Below are positions 32,777 through 42,531 of a DNA stretch of 64,000 bases, in pieces (positions within the stretch are counted from its first letter, which is position 1; each line of letters opens with the position of its first letter). A program made the translations under genes and the position numbers. Below the pieces are notes generated by a model. That model worked only from the letters and a program-made list of their open reading frames with translations. It made no database searches and was not told where the DNA came from. Location of the stretch: positions 1,867,001 to 1,931,000 of the forward strand of contig DAJPGA010000001.1 in assembly GCA_025992895.1 (NCBI GenBank), given 5' to 3'. This DNA is from Veillonellaceae bacterium (GTDB lineage: Bacteria; Bacillota; Negativicutes; Veillonellales; Dialisteraceae).

Positions 32777-33795
32777 TTACAATTTGATTTTCACGGTCGC
32801 AGGCATGCCCATGCGGAGGACATTGTCCTTGTCGTCAACATAGACGCGGACTTCATAAAGAAGAGCGGTACGAAGCTCATTCGTCTGCACGCTCTTTGGC
32901 GTGAATTCTGCTGTCGAGGAAATATATCCGATCGTGCCTTTGACCGGCTTGTCCGGATAGCTGTCGATATAGACGTCAGCGGCCTCTCCTTCATGGATCT
33001 TTCCAAGATCCGGTTCAGCCACATAGACACGGACCCATTTTTTCGTATCAAGGGAAATGCGGAAAACCGGTCTCTGCGGGGAGGCCATATCTCCGACTTC
33101 AAGAAGTCTTGAACGGATGACACCGTCCTGCGGCGCAACGAGTTCTGACTGGGACAGTGTATATTCCTGCCCGGCAAGGGTATCCTCAAGCCCCTTGAGC
33201 TGTGCTTCGGCGGCGGCTACATCTTCTGCGCGAGGGCCTGCCTTGGCAAGGTTGTTTGCCTGTTCGGCTTCTGTCAGTTTGGACGAAGCGACATCAAGCT
33301 TTGCCTTTGCATCATCAATGGCCTGTTTGCTGATGGCTTTTCCGCCGGAAGTATTGTAGGAATCCATCTTCCTGTTGTAGTCGGCGATCAGGAAATCCTT
33401 CTCTGCCTTTGCCGCATTGACCTTGGCAGCCGCCTGCGCCAGATCTTCCGGGCGCGTGCCGTTGTGCATCTTATCTACGACAGCCTGCTGGGCAGCGATC
33501 TGGGATTTCGTCACGTCGATCCTGTAATTCAGATCCTGCGTATCAAGCTTGGCAAGGACCTGCCCCTTCTTCACGGTATCCCCTTCATCGACGAGGATTT
33601 CCGTGATGCGGTCGCTGTTCCTGAACGCAAGGGAAACTTCCCTCAAATCGACATTGCCGTTCAGTTCAAGCTGACTGGCAGCAAGCTCGGCCTGCTTTTT
33701 TCATGATATTCGTAAAAAGAGAAAATGAGGAGAACGGCAAGAATGATGGCGCCGATTCCAAATTCCCTCTTATGGTTCTGGATGGTTTCCATCAT
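32777..33795 (-). pseudogene. HlyD/YbhG-type periplasmic adaptor gene with a frameshift
   Basis: The adaptor should link the ABC exporter to TolC. From the ATG at 33795 (SD AGGAGGTGAAGGG, ATGA overlap with the TolC gene) the frame encodes METIQNHKREFGIGAIILAV, a membrane anchor, but it stops within about 45 codons. The rest of the adaptor continues one base out of phase: AASQLELNGNVDLREVSL, then the lipoyl half DEGDTVKKGQVLAKLD, a coiled-coil hairpin, and the barrel GDMASPQRPVFRISL. The two frames join at the T6 run 33696-33701 (A6 in the mRNA); one added A would restore a full-length protein of about 339 residues. It could be a real mutation, a sequencing error, or a site read by slippage. 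Confidence 0.8.
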
Positions 33796-35336
33796 TTCCC
33801 TTCACCTCCTGCATTTTCCTCGTTCTGATCATTTTTTGCACCTTTTATTGTTTCCTCATCCAGAGGCTTCCAACCGCCTCCGAGCGCTTTGAACAGGGAA
33901 ACAAGGTCTGTCATCTGTTTTCCCTTTGCCACAGCGCAGGACTGGTTCAGGGAAAGATAGTGACGCTCGGCATCGAGCACACCCATGTAATCGGAAAGGC
34001 CGTGCTGGTACTGATTTTCTGCTAGGTCCAAAGCTTCCTTCGCCTTGTCCCTCCCCGTTTCCAGGGAATCCTGTCTGATCTTATCCTGGCTGACCGATGT
34101 CATCGCCGTGCGGACTTCTCCGGCTGCCTTCAGCACCGTATTCTCGTACTTTGCCTTTGCTTCTTTTTCCTTCTCGGACTGCACGTTCACATTTCTCCTG
34201 AGCGCCCCGCCATTGAAGAGCGGGAATGTGACCTGCGGCATGATGCCAAAAGCACGGCTTCCTGCCGAGAACAGTCCTCCTGTGCCAAGCGTTGCAAGTC
34301 CCAGCACGCCCAGGATGGAAATTTTCGGCTTCATCTCAGCCTTTGCCTCATCCGTCTTGGCAATCTGCGCGGCCCATGCGCTTTCAGCGGCATAGACATC
34401 AGGCCGCTGCCTCAGCACGTCGGCAGGGATCGCATTATACAGCGTCGGATCGATGTCAGGAAGCGGCTTTGGCGTCATGAGCATGGTGTCAAGCGCCCCC
34501 GGCGTCGTTCCTGTAAGGATGGCAATCTTTGACATAGTGCCTGCAATGGACGACTTGAGCTCAGGGATCTGGGATTCCGTTTCCTTCAGCGTATATGTCA
34601 GCTGGTCGACTGGCACGGAGGAAACAAGACCGCTTTCCTGATTCACCTGCATAAGTGACAGATTCTCCTTCATGTTATCAATGGATTTTTCTGTCACATC
34701 CAGTTCTGCCTGAAGCGTCCTCAGCGTGATATAGTTCATGGCTACTTCTGCAGAAAGGGATACCCATGTGGAATAGAGCATGCCTCTCTGCGCTTCAAGC
34801 GCTCCCCTTGCTTCCCGGACCTTGGCGCTCTTCTTTCCGAAAAGATCGAGTTCCCAGGACGCATCAAGACCGGCATACGTCGCGCTGTTGCTTCCTTCTA
34901 TGCCAAGCGGCATATTCTGAAGCTGGGCAGGAAGGATGCCGCGCGTGATATCATCCGGCATTTCTCCGCGGACCCATCCGCCGTCAGCATTCACCCATGG
35001 AAGCTTCTCTGCCTTCGTGATGCCTGCCTGCTCCCTTGCCTGCAGGAGCCTTGAGCGGGCCTCTTCCATGTCACGGCTCCCGGCAAGTGCCTTTCCGATC
35101 AGCTCATTTAACGTATCGTCATGAAATACAGTCCACCAGGAGGAAAGTGTTTCCGCAGAAAGGGATGCATCCGGATTTCCTGTAAAATATGGATTTTCAT
35201 ACTGGGACGCTGCATTGGTCCACAATGGCATGGCCGCTTTTTCCCCTGCAGCCGCCTCCTTGGCCGAGACTCCTGCTCCGCAGCAGAGGAGAGAACACAG
35301 GATAAAGCCCCATACCGCTCTTTTTCTCTGATTCAT
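33792..35336 (-). CDS. TolC/OprM-type outer membrane efflux protein
   Basis: A 514-residue outer membrane channel of the NodT/OprM kind. The Sec signal (MNQRKRAVWGFILCSLLCCGAG) probably ends at VSA-KE, with no proper lipobox. Two OEP repeats are visible: SWWTVFHDDTLNELIGKALAGSRDMEEARSRLLQAREQAG, and the coiled-coil stretches LQAELDVTEKSIDNMKENL and ENTVLKAAGEVRTAMTSV. The DASWELDLFGK block is typical. GGGAGG precedes the ATG. It heads the five-gene efflux operon. Its presence shows the organism has an outer membrane. Confidence 0.92.
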   Translation of the reverse strand: MNQRKRAVWGFILCSLLCCGAGVSAKEAAAGEKAAMPLWTNAASQYENPYFTGNPDASLSAETLSSWWTVFHDDTLNELIGKALAGSRDMEEARSRLLQAREQAGITKAEKLPWVNADGGWVRGEMPDDITRGILPAQLQNMPLGIEGSNSATYAGLDASWELDLFGKKSAKVREARGALEAQRGMLYSTWVSLSAEVAMNYITLRTLQAELDVTEKSIDNMKENLSLMQVNQESGLVSSVPVDQLTYTLKETESQIPELKSSIAGTMSKIAILTGTTPGALDTMLMTPKPLPDIDPTLYNAIPADVLRQRPDVYAAESAWAAQIAKTDEAKAEMKPKISILGVLGLATLGTGGLFSAGSRAFGIMPQVTFPLFNGGALRRNVNVQSEKEKEAKAKYENTVLKAAGEVRTAMTSVSQDKIRQDSLETGRDKAKEALDLAENQYQHGLSDYMGVLDAERHYLSLNQSCAVAKGKQMTDLVSLFKALGGGWKPLDEETIKGAKNDQNEENAGGEGK

Positions 35337-35403
35337 AACTACCTCCCGGATTTATGAAGGCACAGCTTTATCAGCATTGCTTGAATTTAAACTCTTTGCT
35401 TAT

Positions 35404-35412
35404 AGTATAACA
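35404..35412 (-). promoter_or_regulatory. Likely -10 element of the efflux operon
   Basis: The minus strand reads TGTTATACT (TG-N-TATACT) 68 bases before the TolC start; no clear -35 box. Confidence 0.4.
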
Positions 35413-35464
35413 GAAAAATAACAAGCTGCTCTTAGGAAATTCAACCGCCAGTCATTTCACGCAT

Positions 35465-35498
35465 AAAAAAAGACGATGCAGAAAATCATTCCTGCATC
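35465..35498 (-). terminator. Terminator of the flavin reductase gene
   Basis: On the minus strand GATGCAG, loop, CTGCATC, then GTCTTTTTTT; 23 bases past the stop. Confidence 0.85.
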
Positions 35499-35520
35499 CC
35501 CTTTTCTTCATAGCTCAGGC

Positions 35521-36036
35521 TTATTCTTTTTTGAGTACCTTCACGATTTCTCCCACGAAAACACTGTGGTTGTTGCCGGCCTGTCTTCCTTCATTCCAGC
35601 GCTGGTACGTTTCCTTATCCGTGTAGAATTCAGAGGTCATTTCATGCGAGTAAATCTTCTTGCATACAAGGATGAGATCGGCTTCTTCTACACCGGCAGC
35701 TTCGTCACCGATGAAGTATGGTGTGAGGCCGCTTCCTTCGAATTTGTCTCCGTCGCGTCCGGAATGGGATCCCATGTAGCTTTCCTTCGGCTTGTAGGAA
35801 ACCGGAAGGAAGGAAAGTGTGTAATAGTCCTGGCTGTCCAGGATCGTCTTGGTGAAGCGGCTCTGACGGATATAGATCGTTGCAGTCGGTTTTCTCCACA
35901 TAACGCCGAAGGCACCCCAGGTGACAACCATCGGATTGCATTTTTCCTTATTGACTGCTGTAACGATACAGTACTTCGCCAGATCGGCAAACGCATTGAG
36001 TCCGCATTCTTCTACGGGTATTTCTTTGAAAGACAT
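35521..36036 (-). CDS. Flavin reductase-like FMN-binding protein
   Basis: A 171-residue split-barrel protein of the flavin reductase (DIM6/NTAB) family, probably binding FMN or reducing it with NAD(P)H. Typical blocks are CIVTAVNKEKCNPMVVTWGAFGVMWRKPTATIYIRQSRFTKTIL near residues 24-65 and a C-terminal HSVFVGEIVKVL. AAAGGAGAA lies ahead of the ATG. It is monocistronic. It could serve electron transfer in an oxygen-sensitive anaerobe. The natural partner is unknown. Confidence 0.85.
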   Translation of the reverse strand: MSFKEIPVEECGLNAFADLAKYCIVTAVNKEKCNPMVVTWGAFGVMWRKPTATIYIRQSRFTKTILDSQDYYTLSFLPVSYKPKESYMGSHSGRDGDKFEGSGLTPYFIGDEAAGVEEADLILVCKKIYSHEMTSEFYTDKETYQRWNEGRQAGNNHSVFVGEIVKVLKKE

Positions 36037-36094
36037 CGCATATTCTCCTTTATGAAATAATAGGAATATTAAAAAATGATGTGATTACTCTTAT

Positions 36095-36103
36095 ATTATA
36101 CCA
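36095..36103 (-). promoter_or_regulatory. Extended -10 promoter element of the flavin reductase gene
   Basis: TGGTATAAT on the minus strand, about 60 bases before the ATG; identical to the element ahead of the LysR gene at 4082. Confidence 0.45.
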
Positions 36104-36132
36104 TATAAATCGGTTAATTTCGAAATAGAAAA

Positions 36133-37299
36133 TCACAACTCTTCATTCAAACTGCGGACAAGTTCTTCTGCTTCAGAAAGCCGGCAGGAGAAGGAGCCCT
36201 GCACCATTTCGCTCCTTCCGCCGCCTCTTCCATGAAGCGATTTGTTCCATTCCCTGATGAGAGGACGGAGATCTTCCTTTGTGCTGCCAATGACATAGTT
36301 CAGGGAGTCCTGATCCTTCTTTGAAAGGACGAAGTAGATGTCATCCTTCCCTGTTTCCATCAAATATTCACAGAATTTGTGGATTTCCCCGGCGTTCAGC
36401 TCTTCTTCGTACAAAAGGACGGCACGCTTCCCCTCTGCGAGTACGCCCGCTTTAAGAGCGAAATAGCGGCGGTTGGCATCAGCAAGCCTTGCCATGAGTT
36501 CTGCCTTCTCTTCAGCCTGTTTTTCGACAGCTTCCTTTGTTTCAAAAGGCTTGACGGAGAAACGGACGGCAATGTCCTCATTGAGGTCGTAAATCTTATC
36601 CATCATTTCCATGGCTCTTCTTCCGCAGACAAGCTCGATGCGGACGCCGCCTTTATGTCTGGCAAGGGAGAGGACTTTGACGATGCCTACCTCCCCTGCG
36701 CGTGATACATGCGTGCCGCAGCAGGCGCAGGTGTCGCCTTCAGGAAATTCCACGATGCGGACAGTACCGTCAAGCTCGATCTTGCTTCTGTAATCCATGG
36801 AGGAAAGCTCTTCCTTTGACGGGAACGAAATCTTCGTCTCTGCATCCTTCCAGATGACTTCATTGGCTTTTCTTTCGATTTCCAGTGCATCCTGCCATGT
36901 CATCATGCCATTGAAATCGACCGTCACGATATCATGGAGATGGAATCCCACATTGTCATAGCCGAATTTCTTATGGACAAGTCCGGAAAAGATATGCTCG
37001 CCGGAATGGTTCTGCATATGGTCGAAGCGGCGGATCCAGTCTATCACACCATGGACCTTTGTACCTTCTGCTAAAGGCTTGTCAGTATAATGGATGATCA
37101 CGCCGTCTTTCTTCCGGACGGATGTGACTTTGGCATCATTCAGTGTGCCGGTATCCCATGGCTGTCCGCCGCCTTCAGGATAAAATGCCGTATCATCAAG
37201 GACGACTTCGAAGCCGTTTTTCCCTTCCTGGCAGGATGTGACGACTGCGTCAAATTCCTTCAGATAGGCATCTTTATAAAAGAGTTCATTCATCTCCAT
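36133..37299 (-). CDS. AlaX-type alanyl-tRNA editing protein (long form)
   Basis: A free-standing relative of the editing domain of alanyl-tRNA synthetase that removes serine or glycine from tRNA-Ala. In 388 residues the N-terminal part has TAFYPEGGGQPWDTG and the zinc ligands HSGEH (about 100) and CACCGTHV (about 195), and the C-terminal part is DHHA1-like (RGGGRSEMVQGSF). The length fits the AlaX-L class. AAGGAG lies 7 bases before the ATG. It is transcribed alone downstream of ftsH. Confidence 0.88.
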   Translation of the reverse strand: MEMNELFYKDAYLKEFDAVVTSCQEGKNGFEVVLDDTAFYPEGGGQPWDTGTLNDAKVTSVRKKDGVIIHYTDKPLAEGTKVHGVIDWIRRFDHMQNHSGEHIFSGLVHKKFGYDNVGFHLHDIVTVDFNGMMTWQDALEIERKANEVIWKDAETKISFPSKEELSSMDYRSKIELDGTVRIVEFPEGDTCACCGTHVSRAGEVGIVKVLSLARHKGGVRIELVCGRRAMEMMDKIYDLNEDIAVRFSVKPFETKEAVEKQAEEKAELMARLADANRRYFALKAGVLAEGKRAVLLYEEELNAGEIHKFCEYLMETGKDDIYFVLSKKDQDSLNYVIGSTKEDLRPLIREWNKSLHGRGGGRSEMVQGSFSCRLSEAEELVRSLNEEL

Positions 37300-37327
37300 C
37301 TTTGTTCTCCTTGTATGTGGTAAAAAG

Positions 37328-37356
37328 AAAAGACGGCAGCGCGGGCTGCCGTCTTT
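37328..37356 (-). terminator. Terminator of ftsH
   Basis: AAAGACGGCAGC and GCTGCCGTCTTTTCTTTTT on the minus strand form a 10-bp or longer stem 22 bases after the stop. Confidence 0.9.
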
Positions 37357-37377
37357 GGCTTTGAAGTATCTTCCGGA

Positions 37378-39264
37378 TCAGAGGGAATAGAGAGGATTTT
37401 CTCCATCACCCGGTACTGGCGGAAGCGGGGAGTCTTCACTCGCTGGAGCCGGCTGTTCATCCGGAGAATAAATGGAATGATACTTGAAGAGGTTTTCAAC
37501 CTGATGATGATTGATGGTTTCGACTTCCATCAGAGCCTTTGCCATAGCATGGAGGACTTCAATGTTGTCGGTCAGCATCTGCATCGTATCATTTAAAGCT
37601 TCGTTCAGGTACTTATGCATTTCCTCGTCAATGATCGTTGCTACAGTTTCACCGTAGTTTCTTTCAGAACCAAGCTGCTTGCCGAGGAAGATCTGTTCCT
37701 GATGTTCACCGAAAATCATCGGTCCGAGGCGGTCGCTCATGCCCCATTCCATGATCATCTTGCGAAGAATGCCGGTGACCTGCTGAAGGTCTCCGGAAGC
37801 ACCGCTGGAGATTTCATCAAAAATAATCTTTTCAGCGCAGCGGCCGCCAAGAGCTACGCGCAGCTGTGCGAGGAGGTGGGATTTTGTAATGAAGGATCTT
37901 TCTTCATGCGGAAGCATCATGGTGTAGCCGCCAGCCTGTCCGCGCGGGATGATGGTGACTTTGTGTACCGGATCAGCATCCGGAAGAAGGGTAGCCATGA
38001 TGGCATGGCCGGATTCATGGTAAGCGGTGAGCTTTCTTTCTTCATCGCTGACCTTGTGGCTCTTTCTTTCAGGACCGTAGCTGACTTTTTCACTGGCTTC
38101 TTCAAGATCGGCCATGGAAATGGTCTTGCGGTTCTGACGGGCAGCCAGAAGTGCAGCTTCATTCAGAAGGTTGGCAATATCTGCGCCTGTAAAGCCCGGA
38201 ATCTTCTTGGCGATCGTATTAAGATCGACATCAGCTTCCAACGGCTTGTTTCTTGCATGGACACGGAGGATTGCCAGACGTCCGCGAAGGTCAGGACGGC
38301 CTACGACGACGCGGCGGTCAAAACGGCCCGGACGCAGGAGCGCCGGATCAAGAATATCCGGACGGTTCGTAGCGGCAATCGTGATGATGCCTTCATTGGA
38401 ACCGAAACCATCCATTTCGACGAGCAGCTGGTTCAGCGTCTGTTCGCGTTCATCATGTCCGCCGCCCAGTCCGCTTCCGCGCTGACGGCCGACGGCATCG
38501 ATTTCATCGATGAATACGATACATGGTGCATTCTTCTTAGCCTGCGCAAAGAGATCGCGTACGCGGGATGCGCCGACGCCGACGAACATTTCTACGAAAT
38601 CGGAACCGGAGATGGAGAAGAACGGAACGCGCGCCTCTCCTGCGACAGCTCTGGCAAGAAGGGTCTTGCCTGTACCTGGAGGTCCAACGAGAAGAACGCC
38701 CTTCGGAATCTTAGCGCCGATAGCCGTATAACGTCCCGGATTTTTCAGGAAATCGACGACTTCGGAAAGTTCTTCCTTCGCTTCGTCTTCACCTGCGACA
38801 TCATCAAAGTTGACATGGACCTGGCCTTCGCCGGTCATCTTCGCTCTGGACTTGCCAAAGCTCATGACGCGTCCGCCGCCGCCCTGTGTCTGGTTCATGA
38901 TCCAGAACCATACGATGACAAGGATGACGATCGGAAGGAGTGAAGACAAGAGGCTCATCCACCAGGACGGCTGTTCCGGCGGCTTAGCCGTGATCGTTAC
39001 GTTATTATCCGTCAGTTTGGGCAGGAGCGTCGTATCGTGTGCCGGTGCATAGGTGGCAAATTCAGTACCATCCTTCAGCTTGCCGCTGATGGACTGATCG
39101 ACCATGGTTACGGAAGATACATTCTTCTTGTCTACCTGAGAGATGAAATCACTGTATGTGATTTCGGAATGTTTTTCCTGTGGATGGACGAAGGTATTGA
39201 ATATGGATACCGCTATGACGATAAGCAGCACATATAGCGCAACATTCTTTAGAAACTTATTCAA
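37378..39264 (-). CDS. ftsH: ATP-dependent zinc metalloprotease FtsH
   Basis: A membrane-anchored AAA protease that degrades unassembled membrane proteins and short-lived regulators. In 628 residues: two N-terminal spans ([38 protein letters not shown]) around an extracytoplasmic domain, Walker [42 protein letters not shown], and the zinc site [10 protein letters not shown] with the third ligand in a later helix. The Pro-rich tail ([18 protein letters not shown]) is usual. It lies downstream of hpt and tilS, the order found in Bacillus. Confidence 0.97.
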   Translation of the reverse strand: MNKFLKNVALYVLLIVIAVSIFNTFVHPQEKHSEITYSDFISQVDKKNVSSVTMVDQSISGKLKDGTEFATYAPAHDTTLLPKLTDNNVTITAKPPEQPSWWMSLLSSLLPIVILVIVWFWIMNQTQGGGGRVMSFGKSRAKMTGEGQVHVNFDDVAGEDEAKEELSEVVDFLKNPGRYTAIGAKIPKGVLLVGPPGTGKTLLARAVAGEARVPFFSISGSDFVEMFVGVGASRVRDLFAQAKKNAPCIVFIDEIDAVGRQRGSGLGGGHDEREQTLNQLLVEMDGFGSNEGIITIAATNRPDILDPALLRPGRFDRRVVVGRPDLRGRLAILRVHARNKPLEADVDLNTIAKKIPGFTGADIANLLNEAALLAARQNRKTISMADLEEASEKVSYGPERKSHKVSDEERKLTAYHESGHAIMATLLPDADPVHKVTIIPRGQAGGYTMMLPHEERSFITKSHLLAQLRVALGGRCAEKIIFDEISSGASGDLQQVTGILRKMIMEWGMSDRLGPMIFGEHQEQIFLGKQLGSERNYGETVATIIDEEMHKYLNEALNDTMQMLTDNIEVLHAMAKALMEVETINHHQVENLFKYHSIYSPDEQPAPASEDSPLPPVPGDGENPLYSL

Positions 39265-39507
39265 TCTATTCCTCCTTTTATGTGCACTGATTCAAACAAC
39301 TGCAGCGGGATCGATAGGGAAATTCATTCCGCGCTTTCCGTTCATGCGGCATCCCCCATGCCTTCCGGACAGGCACCCGGCCTGTGCGCGTCTCTAAACA
39401 AAACCTTTATAGAAACTTTTAAATCAGTAATTAATTTTATCATATTTTACCACATACCTGCAACGTCTATTTTACAATTGAGGCATGCCGCAAACTGTAA
39501 TATGAAC

Positions 39508-39544
39508 AAAAAGGAGCCGCCCGGTCCGATGGCCGATCGGCTCC
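39508..39544 (-). terminator. Terminator of the ppx-tilS-hpt operon
   Basis: GGAGCCG pairs with CGGCTCC and leads into TTTTTG on the minus strand, a few bases after the hpt stop. It separates hpt from ftsH. Confidence 0.8.
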
Positions 39545-39550
39545 CGCTTG

Positions 39551-40105
39551 TTATTTCGCCTGCGCGAAGACCTTATTGTCCAGTTCACAGATTTCCGGAA
39601 GGTTTCTATACTTCTGTGCATAGTCGCATCCGTATCCGACGATGAATTTGTCAGGGATTTCATAGCCGATGTACTTGACATTGACTTCCTTTTCACGTCT
39701 TTCCTTCTTGTCGAGGAAAATAGCGAGTTCTACGGAAGCAGCGCCTCTCTTTTCCAGGATCGGAAGGAGAGCTGCCATCGTGATGCCGGTGTCAATGATG
39801 TCTTCTACGACGATGACATGGCGTCCGCGGATATCGCTGTCCAGATCTTTCTTGATCTTGACCAGGCCGGAAGATGTGGTTGCATCTCCATAACTGGAAA
39901 CGACCATGGTATCCAGAATGACCGGAAGGTCGATTTCACGCATCAGGTCACAGAGGAAAGGCATGGCACCTTTCAGAATCCCAACGAGGACGATTTCCTT
40001 GCCTGCATAATCTTTTGTGATCTGCTGGCCCATTTCGCGAACCCTCTTTGCGATCTGTTCTCTTGTAATCAATACGGTTTTGATATCATGTTTCAAATTT
40101 TCCAT
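39551..40105 (-). CDS. hpt: Hypoxanthine-guanine phosphoribosyltransferase
   Basis: Salvages hypoxanthine and guanine with PRPP to IMP and GMP. It is 184 residues, the normal size. The blocks are VLVGILKGAMPFLCDLMREI, the PRPP signature VIVVEDIIDTGITM (about 98-111) and the C-terminal PDKFIVGYGCDYAQKYRNLPEI. It starts 8 bases after the tilS stop. The hpt-tilS pair is a widely conserved neighbourhood. Confidence 0.95.
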   Translation of the reverse strand: MENLKHDIKTVLITREQIAKRVREMGQQITKDYAGKEIVLVGILKGAMPFLCDLMREIDLPVILDTMVVSSYGDATTSSGLVKIKKDLDSDIRGRHVIVVEDIIDTGITMAALLPILEKRGAASVELAIFLDKKERREKEVNVKYIGYEIPDKFIVGYGCDYAQKYRNLPEICELDNKVFAQAK

Positions 40106-40113
40106 TTCAGCAC

Positions 40114-41565
40114 TTAGTCTCCTTCTATCCAGCTTAGTGTTAATAATAAAAATTTCCTTGTATCAGGCGATGGTCTTCCGTAGCGGCTTCCCCGCAGGAA
40201 TCCGGCCCAGTACACGTGATCTTCATCAGCGGCCAGCGGCCACAGATTTCTTGCTTCCTTCGGCACTTTCTTCGCCTGGAGAAGTCTCCCGATATCCTTT
40301 GTCCCTGCCATTCCGGAAGGTGCGATGCGGTCACCCTTTTGCGGGAATCTGAGGCGGATGGTACCGACCTTGTCCGCATCGAGAAGATACTGGTATTTTT
40401 CAAGATGCAGAGGCGCCTTGTCAAGCAGCCTGGTTTCCATGAACCAGCGGCCCAGCTTCTGGCAGTTTTCTGTATCGTTGTTTCCTATTATATCAGTCTT
40501 GTGAATATTATCTACCCATTTAGGGCATATCGTTTTATAAATTATTTGTAACAGATTCCATGCATCCGGTTTATCTTCATGTCTTGTATCCCCGGCATAA
40601 ACGAAAAATCCATTTGACGAAAGCTCAACAGTCACGCCCGCTTCATCCGTTTTTGCGCCTGTTTTTCCGTTAAGGAGAAGATCTCTTACCCTTTCAAGTC
40701 CTTCAAAATCAGGCTCTTTAGCGCCGGCTCTGATCATCAATCCGGCAGTCACCCTTCTTGCAATGGCAGTGGGAAGGTTCCTGTAAATCTCCCTGTCGCA
40801 GTAAAGACAGCTTCCTTCTTCTCCTTTGACAATCCTTTTTGCTGCCTTTTCTGCTTCTTCTTCAAGGAAATGATCTTCCTCTCGAAGAATGCCGGAGGTG
40901 CGTGAAAGTGTTTCCACCAGATTCGGATTGTAGGAAAGAAGCTCGGGAATCAGAAGAAGCCTGAGCTTGTTCCTTGTGACGTCGGGTATGTCATTTGTCG
41001 GATCATGGCATGGCTCATAAGGGAAATCTTTGAGGAAATCAGCGATTTCCCTTTTCCTTGCGCAGAGGAACGGACGGATGAGGTCATCCCTTTTGGGGCT
41101 GATGCCCGAAAGTCCCTTGGCGCCGCTTCCGCGAAGGAAATGGAAAAGAACGGTTTCTGCCTGGTCATCTGCGTGATGAGCCGTCGCAATGACATCGTAA
41201 CTTTCCTTTTCTTTTACATCACGGAGTGCCTTGTATCTCAAATCCCTTGCGATTGTCTCGATGGATTCTCCGCCCTTCTGCGCGCCTTTAACGTCGACAT
41301 CTCTCCTGTAGAAGGGAATCTTCCTTTCAAGGCAGATCTTCCCGACATAGTCCGCTTCTTCTCCTGATTCTTTGCGGAGATGGTGATCTACGCAGCAGCA
41401 TCCTACCTCTATGCCTTCCTTCTCACGGATGGAATCGAGAAAAAGAAGAAGCCCCAGAGAGTCCGGACCGCCTGATACAGCGGCCAGGATACGGCTTCCC
41501 CTTCTCCAGAGCTTTTCCTTATGGGCATAGGAGAGCATGCGCCCCATCCACTGCCTGTCCATCAT
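40114..41565 (-). CDS. tilS: tRNA(Ile)-lysidine synthetase
   Basis: Attaches lysine to C34 of tRNA-Ile(CAU) so that it reads AUA codons; essential. In 483 residues: the PP-loop ILAAVSGGPDSLGLLLFL near 30, CCVDHHLRKESGEEADYV, ATAHHADDQAETVLFHFLRGSGAKGLSGI, and C-terminal TilS domains (RLRFPQKGDRIAPSGMAGTKDIGRLLQAKKVPKEARNLWPL). Its ATG overlaps the stop of the exopolyphosphatase gene by ATGA. Sequence around 355-375 (NIHKTDIIGNNDTENC) looks like a linker. Confidence 0.95.
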   Translation of the reverse strand: MMDRQWMGRMLSYAHKEKLWRRGSRILAAVSGGPDSLGLLLFLDSIREKEGIEVGCCCVDHHLRKESGEEADYVGKICLERKIPFYRRDVDVKGAQKGGESIETIARDLRYKALRDVKEKESYDVIATAHHADDQAETVLFHFLRGSGAKGLSGISPKRDDLIRPFLCARKREIADFLKDFPYEPCHDPTNDIPDVTRNKLRLLLIPELLSYNPNLVETLSRTSGILREEDHFLEEEAEKAAKRIVKGEEGSCLYCDREIYRNLPTAIARRVTAGLMIRAGAKEPDFEGLERVRDLLLNGKTGAKTDEAGVTVELSSNGFFVYAGDTRHEDKPDAWNLLQIIYKTICPKWVDNIHKTDIIGNNDTENCQKLGRWFMETRLLDKAPLHLEKYQYLLDADKVGTIRLRFPQKGDRIAPSGMAGTKDIGRLLQAKKVPKEARNLWPLAADEDHVYWAGFLRGSRYGRPSPDTRKFLLLTLSWIEGD

Positions 41566-42476
41566 TTCGGTTCATTCGGAACAAGGACGTCGGCATCCAG
41601 AAGCCCTTCCGACAAATCCCTGTCGCTTACAGTAATCTCAGACAGCGCAAGGTATTCCATGAGGCTGTCCAGGATGGCAATCCCTGCCACGATGATATCC
41701 GCTCTTTCAGGCATCAGGCCCTTTGTGCGGCAGCGTTCGTCATAGGACATGGCGCTGAGTTTCTTCAGGGCTTCCGTCACATTTTCCTGACGAATGACGA
41801 AATCTTGTACTTTTTCAGAATCATACACATCGAGCTTCTGGATCATGGCTGCCAGCGAAGTCACTGTGCCGCCTACGCTGATCCAGCGTTTGACGTTTCT
41901 GATGTATTCCATGAGGTCCGTTGTACGGAAAAGTTCGAAGCAGTGCTTCTTCAGCATGCTGAGGCCTCTTGCCGTCGTCGTGTCGAACTGCTTGGAGCAG
42001 CGCACGCATCCGAGCTGGAAGCTGTGGCGCATGCCGACGTCCGTGCCGAATCCCATGCAGATCTCCGTAGATCCGCCGCCGATATCAACGACAGCCGTCA
42101 GCACGCCGGGTGTGCCGGCTGCGCCGATATAGCTGTAGTAAGCTTCTTCGGTGCCTGACAGGATGCGGACTTTGACGCCTGTCGTCTCTTCGACAAGCTT
42201 TGCGAAATCCGGCCCGTTTCCAGCATCTCTCATGATGGAAGTGCCGTAGGCGAAGATTTCATCAGCGCCTGCTTCTTTTGCTTCCTTTACAAATCCCTCC
42301 ACGGCCTGGAGGGTTCTTTCTCTTGCGCCCTGTCCGATACAGGCTGTATCAGTCATCCCTTCCCCGAGACGGCTGCTTCTCAGATCCTTTTTCAAAACCT
42401 TCCATTCGTCTTTGTCATCTTTCTCTGCCAGCAAAAGACGAACCGAATTGGTTCCGATATCGATAATCGCACGCAT
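41562..42476 (-). CDS. Exopolyphosphatase / pppGpp phosphohydrolase family protein
   Basis: A 304-residue member of the Ppx/GppA family, the short one-module type. It has the ASKHA phosphate loops IDIGTNSVRLLLAE at the N terminus and AVVDIGGGSTEICMGFG near 130, and the C-terminal ERADIIVAGIAILDSLMEYL block. It cleaves polyphosphate or pppGpp; sequence alone does not choose. GGGAGGAAACC precedes the ATG. It is translationally coupled to tilS and takes the place that spoIIE and small genes hold between yabR and tilS in Bacillus. Confidence 0.9.
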   Translation of the reverse strand: MRAIIDIGTNSVRLLLAEKDDKDEWKVLKKDLRSSRLGEGMTDTACIGQGARERTLQAVEGFVKEAKEAGADEIFAYGTSIMRDAGNGPDFAKLVEETTGVKVRILSGTEEAYYSYIGAAGTPGVLTAVVDIGGGSTEICMGFGTDVGMRHSFQLGCVRCSKQFDTTTARGLSMLKKHCFELFRTTDLMEYIRNVKRWISVGGTVTSLAAMIQKLDVYDSEKVQDFVIRQENVTEALKKLSAMSYDERCRTKGLMPERADIIVAGIAILDSLMEYLALSEITVSDRDLSEGLLDADVLVPNEPK

Positions 42477-42490
42477 GGTTTCCTCCCCTA

Positions 42491-42518
42491 AAAGAACAAG
42501 GGAGCAATAGCTGCTCCC
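42491..42518 (-). terminator. Terminator of the S1-domain protein gene
   Basis: GGGAGCA-GCTAT-TGCTCCC on the minus strand followed by TTGTTCTTTT; just past the stop at 42532. Confidence 0.75.
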
Positions 42519-42531
42519 CTATTTCCATCTG

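Noticed and set aside
33690-33705. A classic -1 programmed frameshift heptamer in the adaptor gene
   Set aside because: The zero frame is GAA AAA AGC, which does not fit X XXY YYZ; only simple slippage on the A run remains possible.
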